Source of the DNA: Clostridia bacterium
Lineage (GTDB): Bacteria; Bacillota; Clostridia; Oscillospirales; CAG-272
Length of the DNA: 14,944 nucleotides
Assembly (NCBI GenBank): GCA_900768535.1
Contig: CAAGDE010000112.1
Span: 1 to 14,944, forward strand
Direction: 5' to 3'
This document shows, in pieces, positions 1 to 6,658 of the stretch (positions are counted from its first letter, which is position 1; the number at the start of each line of letters is the position of its first letter). Under the pieces are notes generated by a model. The model made no database searches, was not told the origin of the DNA, and saw nothing but the letters and a program-made list of their open reading frames with translations. Made by a program: the position numbers and the translations under genes.

Positions 1-162
1 CGAATGTTTTGTGTAGCGACTTCATTCTACCAGAGTTTTGTGAGCATGTCTATATCTTTTTGGCTCTTTTTTGTTTTTGCGAAAAATATTATACCTTATC
101 AAGGAATGGTCTCAAGATGTGCTTGAGGCGCTTCCTTTGCTCTTTGTTTGAACCCCAAAAGG

Positions 163-190
163 AGAAAAGGCACCTGATTCCAAGTGCCTT
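163..190 (-). terminator. Weak terminator-like hairpin downstream of the lipoprotein peptidase gene
   Basis: Read on the minus strand, a 7-bp stem AAGGCAC/GTGCCTT with a 10-nt loop is followed by TTCTCC and, a few bases later, TTTT. It lies about 50 nt past the stop codon of the gene ending at 243. The U-tract is interrupted, so termination is plausible but not strong. Between it and the stop codon is a second small hairpin, GTAAAT/ATTTAC, at 212-229. Nothing else recognisable was found in 1-162. Confidence 0.4.
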
Positions 191-242
191 CGTTGGCGGA
201 GCGTTGATAATGTAAATCGAATCATTTACTTTATAACCCCGA

Positions 243-1820
243 TTATACGATGCTTTTCATAAAGTCGTCCATTATAGCAACGTAATCTGAACCGAAAACG
301 CTGTAAAAATTATAGTTAATACAGCATTTCAGGACGTTGCTGAATCCATATTTTTCTATAAGATAACAGGTGAATGCGTAGGCTTCGGGGTAGGTCAAAA
401 CGTTTCCTCCCTTGATCGTACAGACGTAATTTTTGTATATCGGATCGGTCGCGTAAGGGAATTTGATTTGTGATTTGTAACCGCTGTTTTTCAATGTGGT
501 TTCGCCGATACATTTTGCGAGCAACGCGAAATCGAAATCGTTTAAATGATCGAACTTTCCGCCGCTATTTTCGTATAGAGCATTCACCTCGCTTACAAAG
601 TCCGCAATGCTTCCTGTTAAAGTTTTATCGGTAAACGACGAATAAAAACGGTTGTTGACGTCCGAAATATGCCTTGAAACGTATCGGGATAAATATTCTG
701 CCATCCCTTCTGCTATCCACGCTTCGTCGGTGGCGTTGCTTTTTAATGTAACGGCGTGAATTGTTTCGTGTACATATTCACTTGGGTCGAGCAAGTATAT
801 TTTTCGGTTATTAACATCACAACACGTTTTAATTTCCCTGTCGGAAATAAAATATTCGAGCTTGTCGAAATACTTTTGATTTACAAAATCAAAACTGTCG
901 GGAGCGTTGCTTTTTATATAATTCAAGATTTTGGCACATTCTACATTGCCTGCCGACAAATGATATAAAACTCTTTCAGGCGTATCAAAACTCGCGGTTT
1001 CGCGTTTGGAAGAAAACGCATCGAGATTGTAAACCCGATTTGCCGTTCTGATTACAAGTGGGTAAGACAAAAAATTTTGACTGTATATCGCTCCGTCCAG
1101 CCACGATAAATCGAAAGGAATGTTTAACGCTCTGTCTACTCCCAAGAATGAGAGATATTCAGCTCTGTAATCCGTTAGGTTTGCATTTATAAAATTGTTA
1201 TATCCGTATGTGCTTATAACAAAATTGCTAAAAGAATAGGCTGTTTCTATTGCATTATGCGTATTGTCGTAAAAATCATCGATAAAGTAAGCGGAAAATA
1301 ATGTTAATTCCAAATCTTTACCGTTTGCATAATATTGCTTCAGTTCTTCATTGCTGTATTCAAAATGAAAGGCATAGGCATACGCGCCGTACTGCTTCCA
1401 ATATTCAGTTGATTGAATATAAGCGCCGACAAGAGACTTTTTGTAACCGCCGTCTTTTATAGCACTTTCATTACAAATTAAAACATCATTTTGATATACT
1501 ACTTTATCGTTGCCTAAAATATATTCATCGGCAATAACATAACATTTGATTTTCGTGTCCAAATGGAATACACTTGTAAGTATAGAATAATCGTCTTGCA
1601 TGAAACCGATCAAAGCACTGATTTCATCTTTTGAATTACTTACACTGCTTTCAATGTGCAATTCTATGTTTTTATCTTTTAATACATTGCAAGTAGTGTT
1701 TTTGTAATTGGGAATATACTCAAAGACATCTGTTTGATAATTTTTATCTTTACTACACGATGAAAAAATCATCAGGCAGGATAGAAGAGAAAAACATATA
1801 AACGTGAGTCTTTTTCTCAT
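243..1820 (-). CDS. Lipoprotein with gluzincin (HExxH) metallopeptidase domain
   Basis: A 525-aa protein, probably a membrane-anchored zinc peptidase on the outer face of the cell. I start it at the ATG ending at 1820 because AAAGGAG sits 8 nt upstream and an N-terminal signal follows (basic MRKR, hydrophobic stretch, FSSC with the lipidated Cys at 22). The longer open frame to 2024 runs back through a tRNA gene and is not real. The catalytic motif HETIH is at residues 351-355, followed by EAWIAEGMAEYL (366-377), in which E371 is the likely third zinc ligand. This HExxH plus W-x-x-EG-x-AEY arrangement is that of the Peptidase_MA-like gluzincins. The tail has the usual YxxxxYLIEKYG helix near 481-491. 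The roughly 330 residues between signal and HExxH show no family I recognise. The gene is visibly AT-richer than the oxidoreductase and lipid genes to its right and follows tRNA-Ser directly, which suggests acquisition. The substrate is unknown. Confidence 0.85.
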   Translation of the reverse strand: MRKRLTFICFSLLSCLMIFSSCSKDKNYQTDVFEYIPNYKNTTCNVLKDKNIELHIESSVSNSKDEISALIGFMQDDYSILTSVFHLDTKIKCYVIADEYILGNDKVVYQNDVLICNESAIKDGGYKKSLVGAYIQSTEYWKQYGAYAYAFHFEYSNEELKQYYANGKDLELTLFSAYFIDDFYDNTHNAIETAYSFSNFVISTYGYNNFINANLTDYRAEYLSFLGVDRALNIPFDLSWLDGAIYSQNFLSYPLVIRTANRVYNLDAFSSKRETASFDTPERVLYHLSAGNVECAKILNYIKSNAPDSFDFVNQKYFDKLEYFISDREIKTCCDVNNRKIYLLDPSEYVHETIHAVTLKSNATDEAWIAEGMAEYLSRYVSRHISDVNNRFYSSFTDKTLTGSIADFVSEVNALYENSGGKFDHLNDFDFALLAKCIGETTLKNSGYKSQIKFPYATDPIYKNYVCTIKGGNVLTYPEAYAFTCYLIEKYGFSNVLKCCINYNFYSVFGSDYVAIMDDFMKSIV

Positions 1821-1842
1821 CTCAAAGTCTCCTTTCCGTATA

Positions 1843-1878
1843 CAAAAGAAAAGCCAAATCAAACCGATGGGGTTCAAT
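1843..1878 (-). terminator. Possible terminator of tRNA-Ser
   Basis: On the minus strand an 8-bp stem with two G-U pairs (ATTGAACC / GGTTTGAT, loop CCATC) is followed by TTGGCTTTTCTTTT. It lies 13 nt beyond the tRNA-Ser CCA end and upstream of the lipoprotein start at 1820. I see no good promoter between it and 1820, so the peptidase gene may depend on read-through from the tRNA promoter. Confidence 0.4.
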
Positions 1879-1890
1879 TCAGCTCTTGCT

Positions 1891-1981
1891 TGGCGGAGAG
1901 AGAGGGATTCGAACCCTCGGTGCGTTTGACCGCACACCTGATTTCGAGTCAGGGCCGTTATAACCACTTCGATATCTCTCC
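1891..1981 (-). tRNA. tRNA-Ser (anticodon CGA)
   Basis: A type II tRNA of 91 nt including an encoded CCA. On the minus strand it starts GGAGAGA and ends TCTCTCC-G-CCA, giving a perfect 7-bp acceptor stem. The anticodon arm is CCTGA-CTCGAAA-TCAGG, giving anticodon CGA (reads UCG). The long variable arm GTGCG-GTCAAA-CGCAC is the serine hallmark, and the T arm is GAGGG-TTCGAAT-CCCTC. It has its own promoter just upstream (2013-2041). Confidence 0.96.
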
Positions 1982-2012
1982 GTATTGTTCCGGGGGATGC
2001 CCGAACAGGAAT

Positions 2013-2041
2013 AGTATACCACATTTTTCACCGGATTGCAA
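2013..2041 (-). promoter_or_regulatory. Sigma-A promoter of tRNA-Ser
   Basis: On the minus strand: -35 TTGCAA (2036-2041), a 17-nt spacer, and -10 TATACT (2013-2018) preceded by TGG, an extended -10. The tRNA 5' end is about 32 nt downstream of the -10. The -35 hexamer lies inside one arm of the inverted repeat 2031-2072. Confidence 0.75.
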
Positions 2042-2072
2042 GTCTTTTTTTGAAAAAAGTCCTGCAATCCGG
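2031..2072. repeat. Inverted repeat between oxidoreductase gene and tRNA-Ser, possible terminator
   Basis: Two perfect 10-nt arms, CCGGATTGCA (2031-2040) and TGCAATCCGG (2063-2072), enclose a T7-G-A6 segment that extends the pairing. It lies 46 bp past the stop of the oxidoreductase gene, in the position expected of its terminator. However, no clean U-run follows on the minus strand. The left arm carries part of the tRNA-Ser -35 box. Confidence 0.5.
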
Positions 2073-2117
2073 AATTTTATTTTCTGTGGGGCTCCGAAGC
2101 TGCGGGGAAGGGGAGGG

Positions 2118-3527
2118 TCAGACGGAGCCCTGCTCCTCCTCGGCAAGGATCCGTCCCATGAAGACGCCCATTGCCGATGCCATCATCAGTCCTCTTGTCC
2201 ATCCGCTGGAGTCTCCCAGGCAGTGCAGTCCGCGGATGTTTGTGCTCAGCCGCTCGTCCATTTTGACCCGGTTGCTGTAGAATTTCAGCTCCGGCGAATA
2301 CAGGAGCGTTTCGTGCGCCGCAAAGCCCGGAACAACCTGATCGACCGCCTGGATGAAGTTGATGATGTTGGTCATGGCGCGGTAGGGCATGGCGGCGGTG
2401 ATGTCTCCCGCGACCGCATCCTGAAGCGTCGGGCGGACGTTCGACTGCGCCAGCTCTTTTTCCCATGTCCGCTTTCCGTCCAGGATATCTCCGAAGCGCT
2501 GGACCAGGATATGTCCCGCGCCGAGCATATTGGTCAGCTCTCCGACCTTCTGCGCGTATTCGATCGGCTGATTGAAGGGCACCGAGAAGTTATGCGAGCA
2601 GAGGATGGCGACGTTGGTATTGTCCGATTTCTTCTCCTTGAAGCTGTGCCCGTTGACTACCGCGAGGTCGTTATCGTAGTTTTCCTGGCTGACAAAGCCG
2701 CCGGGATTCTGGCAGAAGGTGCGCACCTTGTTCTTGAAGGGGGCAGGGTAGCCGATCAGCTTGGACTCGTACAGCACGCGGTTGACCCACTCCATGACCT
2801 CGTTCCGCACCTCGACCCGCACGCCGATGTCGACCGTTCCGGGCAGGTGTGCGATGTTATGCTCTCCGCAGAGGCGCTCCAGCCAGTCCGCACCGCGCCG
2901 TCCTGTGGCGATGACGGTATGCCCGGCATAAATCTCCTCGGTCACGCCTCCGTGGTTGACGGTCACGCCCAGGCACTTGTCTCCGTCCAGAATCAGATTG
3001 TTACACTCATAACCGAAGCAGAGCTCCACGCCCGCATCCCGCAGGTAATTTTCGATGTCCCAGTAGAGGCGATGTGCCTTTTCGGTTCCGAGATGGCGGA
3101 TAGGGCAGTCGACCAGGTGAAGTCCTGCCCGGATGGCGCGTTTGCGGATCTCCTTGACCTCATCGGTAATCTCCGCGCCTTCGACATGGGTATCGGCGCC
3201 GAAGTCGAGGTAGATTTTGTCGGTATAGTCGATGACCTCCTGCACCCGGTCAACGCCGAGCAGCTGGGGCAGATCACCGCCGACATCGCAGGACAGCGAC
3301 AGCTTCCCGTCCGAGAAGGCACCCGCGCCGGAAAATCCGGTGGTGATGTGGCAATAGGGCTTGCAGTTCATGCAGTGTCCGGTCTTTGCCTTGGGGCAGG
3401 AGCGGTTTTCCACTGCTTTTCCTTTTTCAACGATGACAATTTTCTGTTTACAGCCGTGCCGGAGCATTTCGATGGCGGTGAAAATCCCCGCAGGACCGGC
3501 TCCGACGATCAGGATATCGGTTTTCAT
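2118..3527 (-). CDS. FAD-dependent dehydrogenase, COG2509-like
   Basis: A 469-aa flavoprotein, presumably cytoplasmic; reaction and substrate are unknown for this family. The start at 3527 is set by AAAGGAG 9 nt upstream and by the Rossmann motif opening at residue 5 (ILIVGAGPAG, dinucleotide loop 9-14, acidic E35 for the adenosine ribose). A second nucleotide-binding element ATGR is at 207-210. The C-terminal GDSSGWTRGL segment is the usual FAD-contacting GD...G motif. Residues 44-79 hold a cysteine cluster (C44, C52, C55, C59) followed by ITTGFSGAGAFSDGKLS, which I associate with the uncharacterised FAD-dependent dehydrogenases of COG2509. The gene is monocistronic, with its own consensus promoter (3617-3645) and a leader hairpin. 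It is GC-rich, unlike the lipoprotein gene to its left. Confidence 0.88.
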   Translation of the reverse strand: MKTDILIVGAGPAGIFTAIEMLRHGCKQKIVIVEKGKAVENRSCPKAKTGHCMNCKPYCHITTGFSGAGAFSDGKLSLSCDVGGDLPQLLGVDRVQEVIDYTDKIYLDFGADTHVEGAEITDEVKEIRKRAIRAGLHLVDCPIRHLGTEKAHRLYWDIENYLRDAGVELCFGYECNNLILDGDKCLGVTVNHGGVTEEIYAGHTVIATGRRGADWLERLCGEHNIAHLPGTVDIGVRVEVRNEVMEWVNRVLYESKLIGYPAPFKNKVRTFCQNPGGFVSQENYDNDLAVVNGHSFKEKKSDNTNVAILCSHNFSVPFNQPIEYAQKVGELTNMLGAGHILVQRFGDILDGKRTWEKELAQSNVRPTLQDAVAGDITAAMPYRAMTNIINFIQAVDQVVPGFAAHETLLYSPELKFYSNRVKMDERLSTNIRGLHCLGDSSGWTRGLMMASAMGVFMGRILAEEEQGSV

Positions 3528-3556
3528 TTTCGGTTTCTCCTTTTGATTCCGCATAT

Positions 3557-3587
3557 ATAGAGCCGGAGATGGTCTCCCCGGCTCTAT
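3557..3587 (-). other. Leader hairpin upstream of the FAD dehydrogenase
   Basis: ATAGAGCC-GGAGA-TGG-TCTCC-CC-GGCTCTAT forms a 13-bp stem with a 2-nt bulge and a 3-nt loop. It begins roughly 25 nt after the expected transcription start and ends about 30 nt before the start codon. No U-run follows on either strand, so it is not a standard terminator. It may stabilise the mRNA or be a binding site; no known riboswitch fold is apparent. Confidence 0.5.
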
Positions 3588-3616
3588 GATCTGCGCTGTC
3601 TGATTCACACAGACAT

Positions 3617-3645
3617 ATTATAGCATATTTTTTGCGTCTTGTCAA
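3617..3645 (-). promoter_or_regulatory. Consensus sigma-A promoter of the FAD dehydrogenase gene
   Basis: On the minus strand: perfect -35 TTGACA (3640-3645), a 17-nt spacer, perfect -10 TATAAT (3617-3622) preceded by TGC, an extended -10. It predicts a leader of about 80 nt and strong constitutive expression. Confidence 0.9.
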
Positions 3646-3716
3646 CCGGTTTTGCGGGAATTTTGCAGGATGTCCGCAAGAGGGTAGGGGAGCCGCTGCC
3701 GAAACCGGATTCCGGC

Positions 3717-4250
3717 TCAGCTGAAGGTGACGGTTTTGGCGTACTTTACAAACTCCGGGCGCATCCGGCTGTACTGCGTTTTTGTGGAGGCAAACTGGAG
3801 CAGCCAGTAGTCATCCCCGTTCTGATAGACCGTTGCAAAATAGCTGTAGGTTACGCCGTCAACGGTGCTCTCAAATTCAAAACATGTCAATCCGTCCTCG
3901 TGCTTTACGGTTTTGTCCTGCAGGGTGGAGTTGTTGGAGATTACCAGCTTGGCGTACTGATCCAGCGTGTAGCCTTTGAGCGTGCTGTCATTCTCCTTCA
4001 GTCCCAGCAGCATGACATTGGTGGCTTCGTATCCGATGGTATAGCCCTCCACAGTGGTCTTTTTGAAGGAATCCGTCAGGGTGATGGACAGACCGGCATC
4101 GGTAAATGTTTTCGGCGAAGCGGTTTCCTGTTCGCTTTGGGATGAAGTTCCGTCCTTGCCGCAGGAAGCGAAAGCCCCGCAGGACAGGATTGCCGCCAGC
4201 GCCAGTGCGCCGCATCTGCCGATCAGTTTGGTGGTTTGGTTCGGTTTCAT
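3717..4250 (-). CDS. Small putative lipoprotein of unknown function
   Basis: A 177-aa protein predicted to be lipid-anchored outside the membrane. The start at 4250 is chosen for AAAGGAG 7 nt upstream and the signal sequence that follows: KxxxLIGR, a hydrophobic stretch, then CGAFASC with the most likely lipidated Cys at 30 (Cys24 is an alternative). A Ser/Gln/Glu-rich linker follows, then a compact domain of about 130 residues opening FTDAGLSITL and closing FVKYAKTVTF. The pattern of alternating beta strands with a final helix-strand resembles PsbP/Mog1-like extracellular domains, but this is a fold guess, not a family assignment. It is monocistronic with its own promoter at 4290-4318. I see no strong terminator between its stop and the next promoter. 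Confidence 0.75.
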   Translation of the reverse strand: MKPNQTTKLIGRCGALALAAILSCGAFASCGKDGTSSQSEQETASPKTFTDAGLSITLTDSFKKTTVEGYTIGYEATNVMLLGLKENDSTLKGYTLDQYAKLVISNNSTLQDKTVKHEDGLTCFEFESTVDGVTYSYFATVYQNGDDYWLLQFASTKTQYSRMRPEFVKYAKTVTFS

Positions 4251-4289
4251 AGGGAATCTCCTTTGCTGTTTGAACGAATTTGCGATATC

Positions 4290-4318
4290 ATTATAGCACA
4301 GATCCGGGCGCGGCACAA
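4290..4318 (-). promoter_or_regulatory. Sigma-A promoter of the small lipoprotein gene
   Basis: On the minus strand: -35 TTGTGC (4313-4318), a 17-nt spacer, perfect -10 TATAAT (4290-4295) with TGC before it. The -35 is weak (4 of 6) but the -10 is extended. The leader would be about 35 nt. Confidence 0.75.
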
Positions 4319-4339
4319 GTGCTTTTTCCGAAAAAGATC

Positions 4340-4385
4340 AAAAACAGCAGAATCAACAATTTCCGCAATCCGGATTTGTTGATTC
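4340..4385 (-). terminator. Terminator of the lipid kinase-acyltransferase operon
   Basis: On the minus strand a perfect 10-bp stem (GAATCAACAA / TTGTTGATTC) is continued by an inner TCCG/CGGA stem. TTTTT follows 5 nt past the base. It lies 16 bp after the acyltransferase stop codon, upstream of the next promoter. Confidence 0.7.
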
Positions 4386-4400
4386 CGCCGTTTGTGCCGC

Positions 4401-5201
4401 TCACGCGTCGGCTTTGAGATGTTCGGCAATGGTATTCCGGACGTGCAGGGCAAGCTCTTCCATGGACATTGCGGCGACCTGCTCGCGGGTCAGGATCTCC
4501 ACCACATTCAGGTGGATTTTCGCGCCCTTCCACGGGAAGTTCTGCGCGATGACCTCGGTTCCTTCGGTGGTCATGACCACCACGGGGGCGTTTGCCTTCT
4601 TTGCCAGGTAGAACGCACCGGTTTTGAACTCCAGCAGCTCGCCGGTCTTGCTCCGGGTGCCCTCCGGATAAATTCCGACGTCCAGTCCCTCTGCCGTCAT
4701 GCGCTCCGTCACCTTTTTCAGGGTACGCAGGGCGCGCATTCCGTTGTCGCGGTCGATGGCGTAGTAGCCCGCGCCGCGGATGTAAGGACCGACCAGCGGA
4801 AACCGGAAATTCGAATCCTTTGAAATGTAGATCAGGTTGCGCCGCCTCGCCTTTTGCAGAAAGACCATCGGATCGAAGTCCGAGCGGTGGTTGCTGACGA
4901 GGACGAACGGCTCCTTTGGCAGCTTTAGCCCGGTCAGGCGGGTACGGATGCGCAGGAGCACCATCAGCCAGTCGCAGGACAGCCAGATGATGAACCGGCA
5001 GAAGCGGCTGGATTTTTCACCGTCGCCGCCCTTCGGCAGGAAGGGGACGGTTGCAAACAGCAGGATAAAATAGAGCGCGGTTGCAAGGATGTATCCGAGG
5101 GGAATCATGCCGAACAGCCACCAGGGGGACAGGGAGGGGATACCGACCGCCAGCCCGACACTGACGCCGACCGACAGAGCCAACAGGACAAGATTCAGCA
5201 T
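4401..5201 (-). CDS. plsC: 1-acyl-sn-glycerol-3-phosphate acyltransferase family protein
   Basis: A 266-aa membrane acyltransferase expected to acylate lysophosphatidate at sn-2, giving phosphatidate, at the cytoplasmic face of the membrane. Two hydrophobic segments (about residues 1-20 and 28-53) precede the catalytic domain. The acyltransferase block I motif HX4D is NHRSDFD (H105, D110). The glycerol-phosphate block is YPEGTRS (178-184). The length is typical of PlsC. The start at 5201 has GGAGG 6 nt upstream, and the stop of the lipid kinase gene overlaps closely (TGA-G-ATG, 1 nt between), so the two genes are translationally coupled. The operon ends in the terminator at 4340-4385. PlsC-like proteins can use other acyl acceptors, so the exact substrate is an inference from the family. 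Confidence 0.9.
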   Translation of the reverse strand: MLNLVLLALSVGVSVGLAVGIPSLSPWWLFGMIPLGYILATALYFILLFATVPFLPKGGDGEKSSRFCRFIIWLSCDWLMVLLRIRTRLTGLKLPKEPFVLVSNHRSDFDPMVFLQKARRRNLIYISKDSNFRFPLVGPYIRGAGYYAIDRDNGMRALRTLKKVTERMTAEGLDVGIYPEGTRSKTGELLEFKTGAFYLAKKANAPVVVMTTEGTEVIAQNFPWKGAKIHLNVVEILTREQVAAMSMEELALHVRNTIAEHLKADA

Positions 5202-5202
5202 C

Positions 5203-6099
5203 TCACGCCTCCGTGACCGTTGCGGTCTCCGGCTCCTGTGCCTGCTGCTTTGCGGCGCTGCGCACCGTGTATTCGGTGACGTTCAGGACCAGTTCTCCGT
5301 CAATCTGGAGTGCCACGGGGCGGTCGAACTTCACCGTCACCTCATGTCCCGATGCGATGGCGACCATTTCGGTATGCTTTACGTGCTCTCCCTTGAAAAT
5401 GGAGGGGAAGACGAGGAGCGTTTTGAGCTTTCCGGAGCCGAACAGGACGACCGCGGAAACGGTGCGCTCGGGGTTCAGACGGTCCTGCGCCGGGGCGATG
5501 TCCATGCCGCCGCCGTAGTAGCGACCGTTCATGGTCGGGGCAAGCCAGACCTTTTTGTAGGTCTTGGAGACGCCGTCAACGGTGACGGTTGCGGTGGTGG
5601 GCTTGTAGTGGAACAGCAGTCCCTTGATGGCGATGCCGGCGTAGTTGATGGGCTTGTCGGATTTTTTCGCCAGCTTGTCGCCGACCTCACAGCAGTAGCC
5701 GTCAATGCCGTAGCCGATGCCGTTGAGGAACCGGTAGCTTTTTCCGTTGACGGTTACGGTGGGAAGGTTCCTGACGTATTCGGAGAGGGGAATGAGCCCT
5801 GTTTCGGCGGGGGCAACATCCTGGCGGAAGTCGTTCCCGCTGCCCATGGCGTAGTAGAAGAGATTCTTCGGGTAGGTCAGGTCGGCTGTGAAATTGATGA
5901 ATTTGTTCAGGGTACCGTCCCCGCCAGCAATCACCAGCTCGTCATCTTCACCGATGCCTGCGAAAAATTCCGCATAATCCTTGATTTCACGGATGTCGCA
6001 GAAATTCAGCTCCCTGTCACGGAGCAGCTCATGCAGAGCCTGAGCGCGGTCAAAGCCTTTTCCGCTGCCGGAGAGCGGGTTGTAGAGAATGTGAACCAT
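5203..6099 (-). CDS. Diacylglycerol/lipid kinase family protein
   Basis: A 298-aa soluble lipid kinase of the DagK/YegS catalytic family, which phosphorylates diacylglycerol or a related lipid with ATP. Visible motifs are the N-terminal strand and turn ILYNPLSGSGKG (4-15), the nucleotide-binding loop GGDGTLN (59-65) and GSGNDF (86-91), in the family's usual order and spacing. The start at 6099 is preferred over the in-frame 6198 because AAGGAAGG lies about 9 nt upstream and homologous family members begin at this strand. The upstream frame would also cross the promoter. It is first gene of a two-gene operon with the acyltransferase. The pair fits a phosphatidate-forming step: the kinase recycles diacylglycerol and the acyltransferase makes phosphatidate from lysophosphatidate. 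Confidence 0.9.
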   Translation of the reverse strand: MVHILYNPLSGSGKGFDRAQALHELLRDRELNFCDIREIKDYAEFFAGIGEDDELVIAGGDGTLNKFINFTADLTYPKNLFYYAMGSGNDFRQDVAPAETGLIPLSEYVRNLPTVTVNGKSYRFLNGIGYGIDGYCCEVGDKLAKKSDKPINYAGIAIKGLLFHYKPTTATVTVDGVSKTYKKVWLAPTMNGRYYGGGMDIAPAQDRLNPERTVSAVVLFGSGKLKTLLVFPSIFKGEHVKHTEMVAIASGHEVTVKFDRPVALQIDGELVLNVTEYTVRSAAKQQAQEPETATVTEA

Positions 6100-6156
6100 A
6101 TCGGAAGTCCTTCCTTTTGTCTGTAATACCGGTACCTGACCGGAGTATATCAACTC

Positions 6157-6185
6157 ATTGTAGCACACTTCCCCCAAAAAGTCAA
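6157..6185 (-). promoter_or_regulatory. Sigma-A promoter of the lipid kinase-acyltransferase operon
   Basis: On the minus strand: -35 TTGACT (6180-6185), a 17-nt spacer, -10 TACAAT (6157-6162) with TGC before it. It predicts a leader of about 50 nt containing a small hairpin CCGGT-CAGGT-ACCGG. Confidence 0.8.
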
Positions 6186-6316
6186 GTTTTTCTCGCAATT
6201 TTGTCAGAAAAACCGTGTTTCGTTACACCGGATGCGTCATGATAACCGCGCTTTGCCTGCAGTGACACATCTGCTGCAACGCAACAAAACTTTTTTTAGA
6301 AAAGCAGAAAATAGTC

Positions 6317-6345
6317 TTGACAAATGAAGAAAGAAGTGGTATAAT
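6317..6345 (+). promoter_or_regulatory. Consensus sigma-A promoter of tRNA-Pro
   Basis: Perfect -35 TTGACA (6317-6322), a 17-nt spacer, perfect -10 TATAAT (6340-6345) preceded by TGG. The tRNA 5' end is 20 nt beyond the -10. It diverges from the lipid operon promoter about 130 bp to the left. Confidence 0.93.
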
Positions 6346-6365
6346 AATCAGGTACCAAGAACAAT

Positions 6366-6441
6366 CTGGGTGTGGCGCAGTTGGTAGCGCGCTACCTTGG
6401 GGTGGTAGAGGCCGCACGTTCAAGTCGTGTCACTCAGACCA
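6366..6441 (+). tRNA. tRNA-Pro (anticodon GGG)
   Basis: A 76-nt tRNA with encoded CCA. The acceptor stem CTGGGTG/CACTCAG has one G-T pair, with discriminator A. The D arm is GCGC-AGTTGGTA-GCGC, the anticodon arm CTACC-TTGGGGT-GGTAG gives anticodon GGG, and the T arm is GCACG-TTCAAGT-CGTGT. A palindromic terminator follows immediately. The integrase remnant 270 bp downstream suggests this tRNA was an integration site. Confidence 0.95.
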
Positions 6442-6471
6442 AAAAACGGAGATCGTACGATCTCCGTTTTT
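6442..6471 (+). terminator. Perfect palindromic terminator of tRNA-Pro
   Basis: Five A, then the 20-nt self-complementary core CGGAGATCGTACGATCTCCG, then five T form a perfect palindrome beginning right after the tRNA CCA. It is a strong hairpin with a U-tract on the plus strand, and the A-tract would also let it act on the minus strand. Confidence 0.9.
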
Positions 6472-6516
6472 CCTTGCTTTTCGCCGTTTTTCTCTCGTTT
6501 TCTCACATTTTTGAAG

Positions 6517-6558
6517 CAGATCCGCTCTGAATTTCGGGGCGGATCTGTTCTGTATTTT
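6517..6558 (+). terminator. Second terminator-like hairpin after tRNA-Pro
   Basis: A perfect 9-bp stem CAGATCCGC / GCGGATCTG (6517-6525 and 6539-6547) with a 13-nt loop is followed by TTCTGTATTTTT. It may be a backup terminator or a remnant of the integrated element. The T-run starts 7 nt past the stem, so efficiency is uncertain. Confidence 0.5.
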
Positions 6559-6619
6559 TCTGCACTAAATGCCCAAAACTCCGGTTGGTACATATGTTGC
6601 CGATTTTACAGAACTCCCA

Positions 6620-6658
6620 TGGTAGAGGCTGCAGGTTTGAAGCTTTCTCTCATGAACC
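6620..6658 (+). repeat. Degenerate look-alike of the tRNA-Pro 3' half
   Basis: TGGTAGAGGC here is identical to the anticodon-stem/variable segment of tRNA-Pro, and the next bases follow the T arm loosely (GCAgGTTtgAAG against GCAcGTTcAAGT), ending in a near-CCA. It sits between the tRNA and the integrase remnant, where a decayed attachment-site copy could be. The similarity is partial and could be chance beyond the first 17 or so bases. Confidence 0.35.

Noticed and set aside
9..215. 68-codon open frame on the plus strand
   Set aside because: No ribosome site, no recognisable motif, overlaps the hairpin at 163-190 and looks like AT-rich noncoding sequence.
1821..2024. N-terminal extension of the lipoprotein gene
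   Set aside because: It would translate the whole tRNA-Ser gene; the signal peptide and ribosome site place the start at 1820.
1890..3560. 556-codon open frame on the plus strand
   Set aside because: It is the antisense of the GC-rich FAD dehydrogenase and also runs through tRNA-Ser; it has no family motifs and no ribosome site.
5830..5837. GTCGTTCC, half of the REP stem, in the lipid kinase gene
   Set aside because: No partner arm or loop nearby; an 8-mer in coding sequence is expected by chance.
5089..6126. 345-codon open frame on the plus strand
   Set aside because: Antisense of the lipid kinase and acyltransferase genes, which carry clear catalytic motifs.
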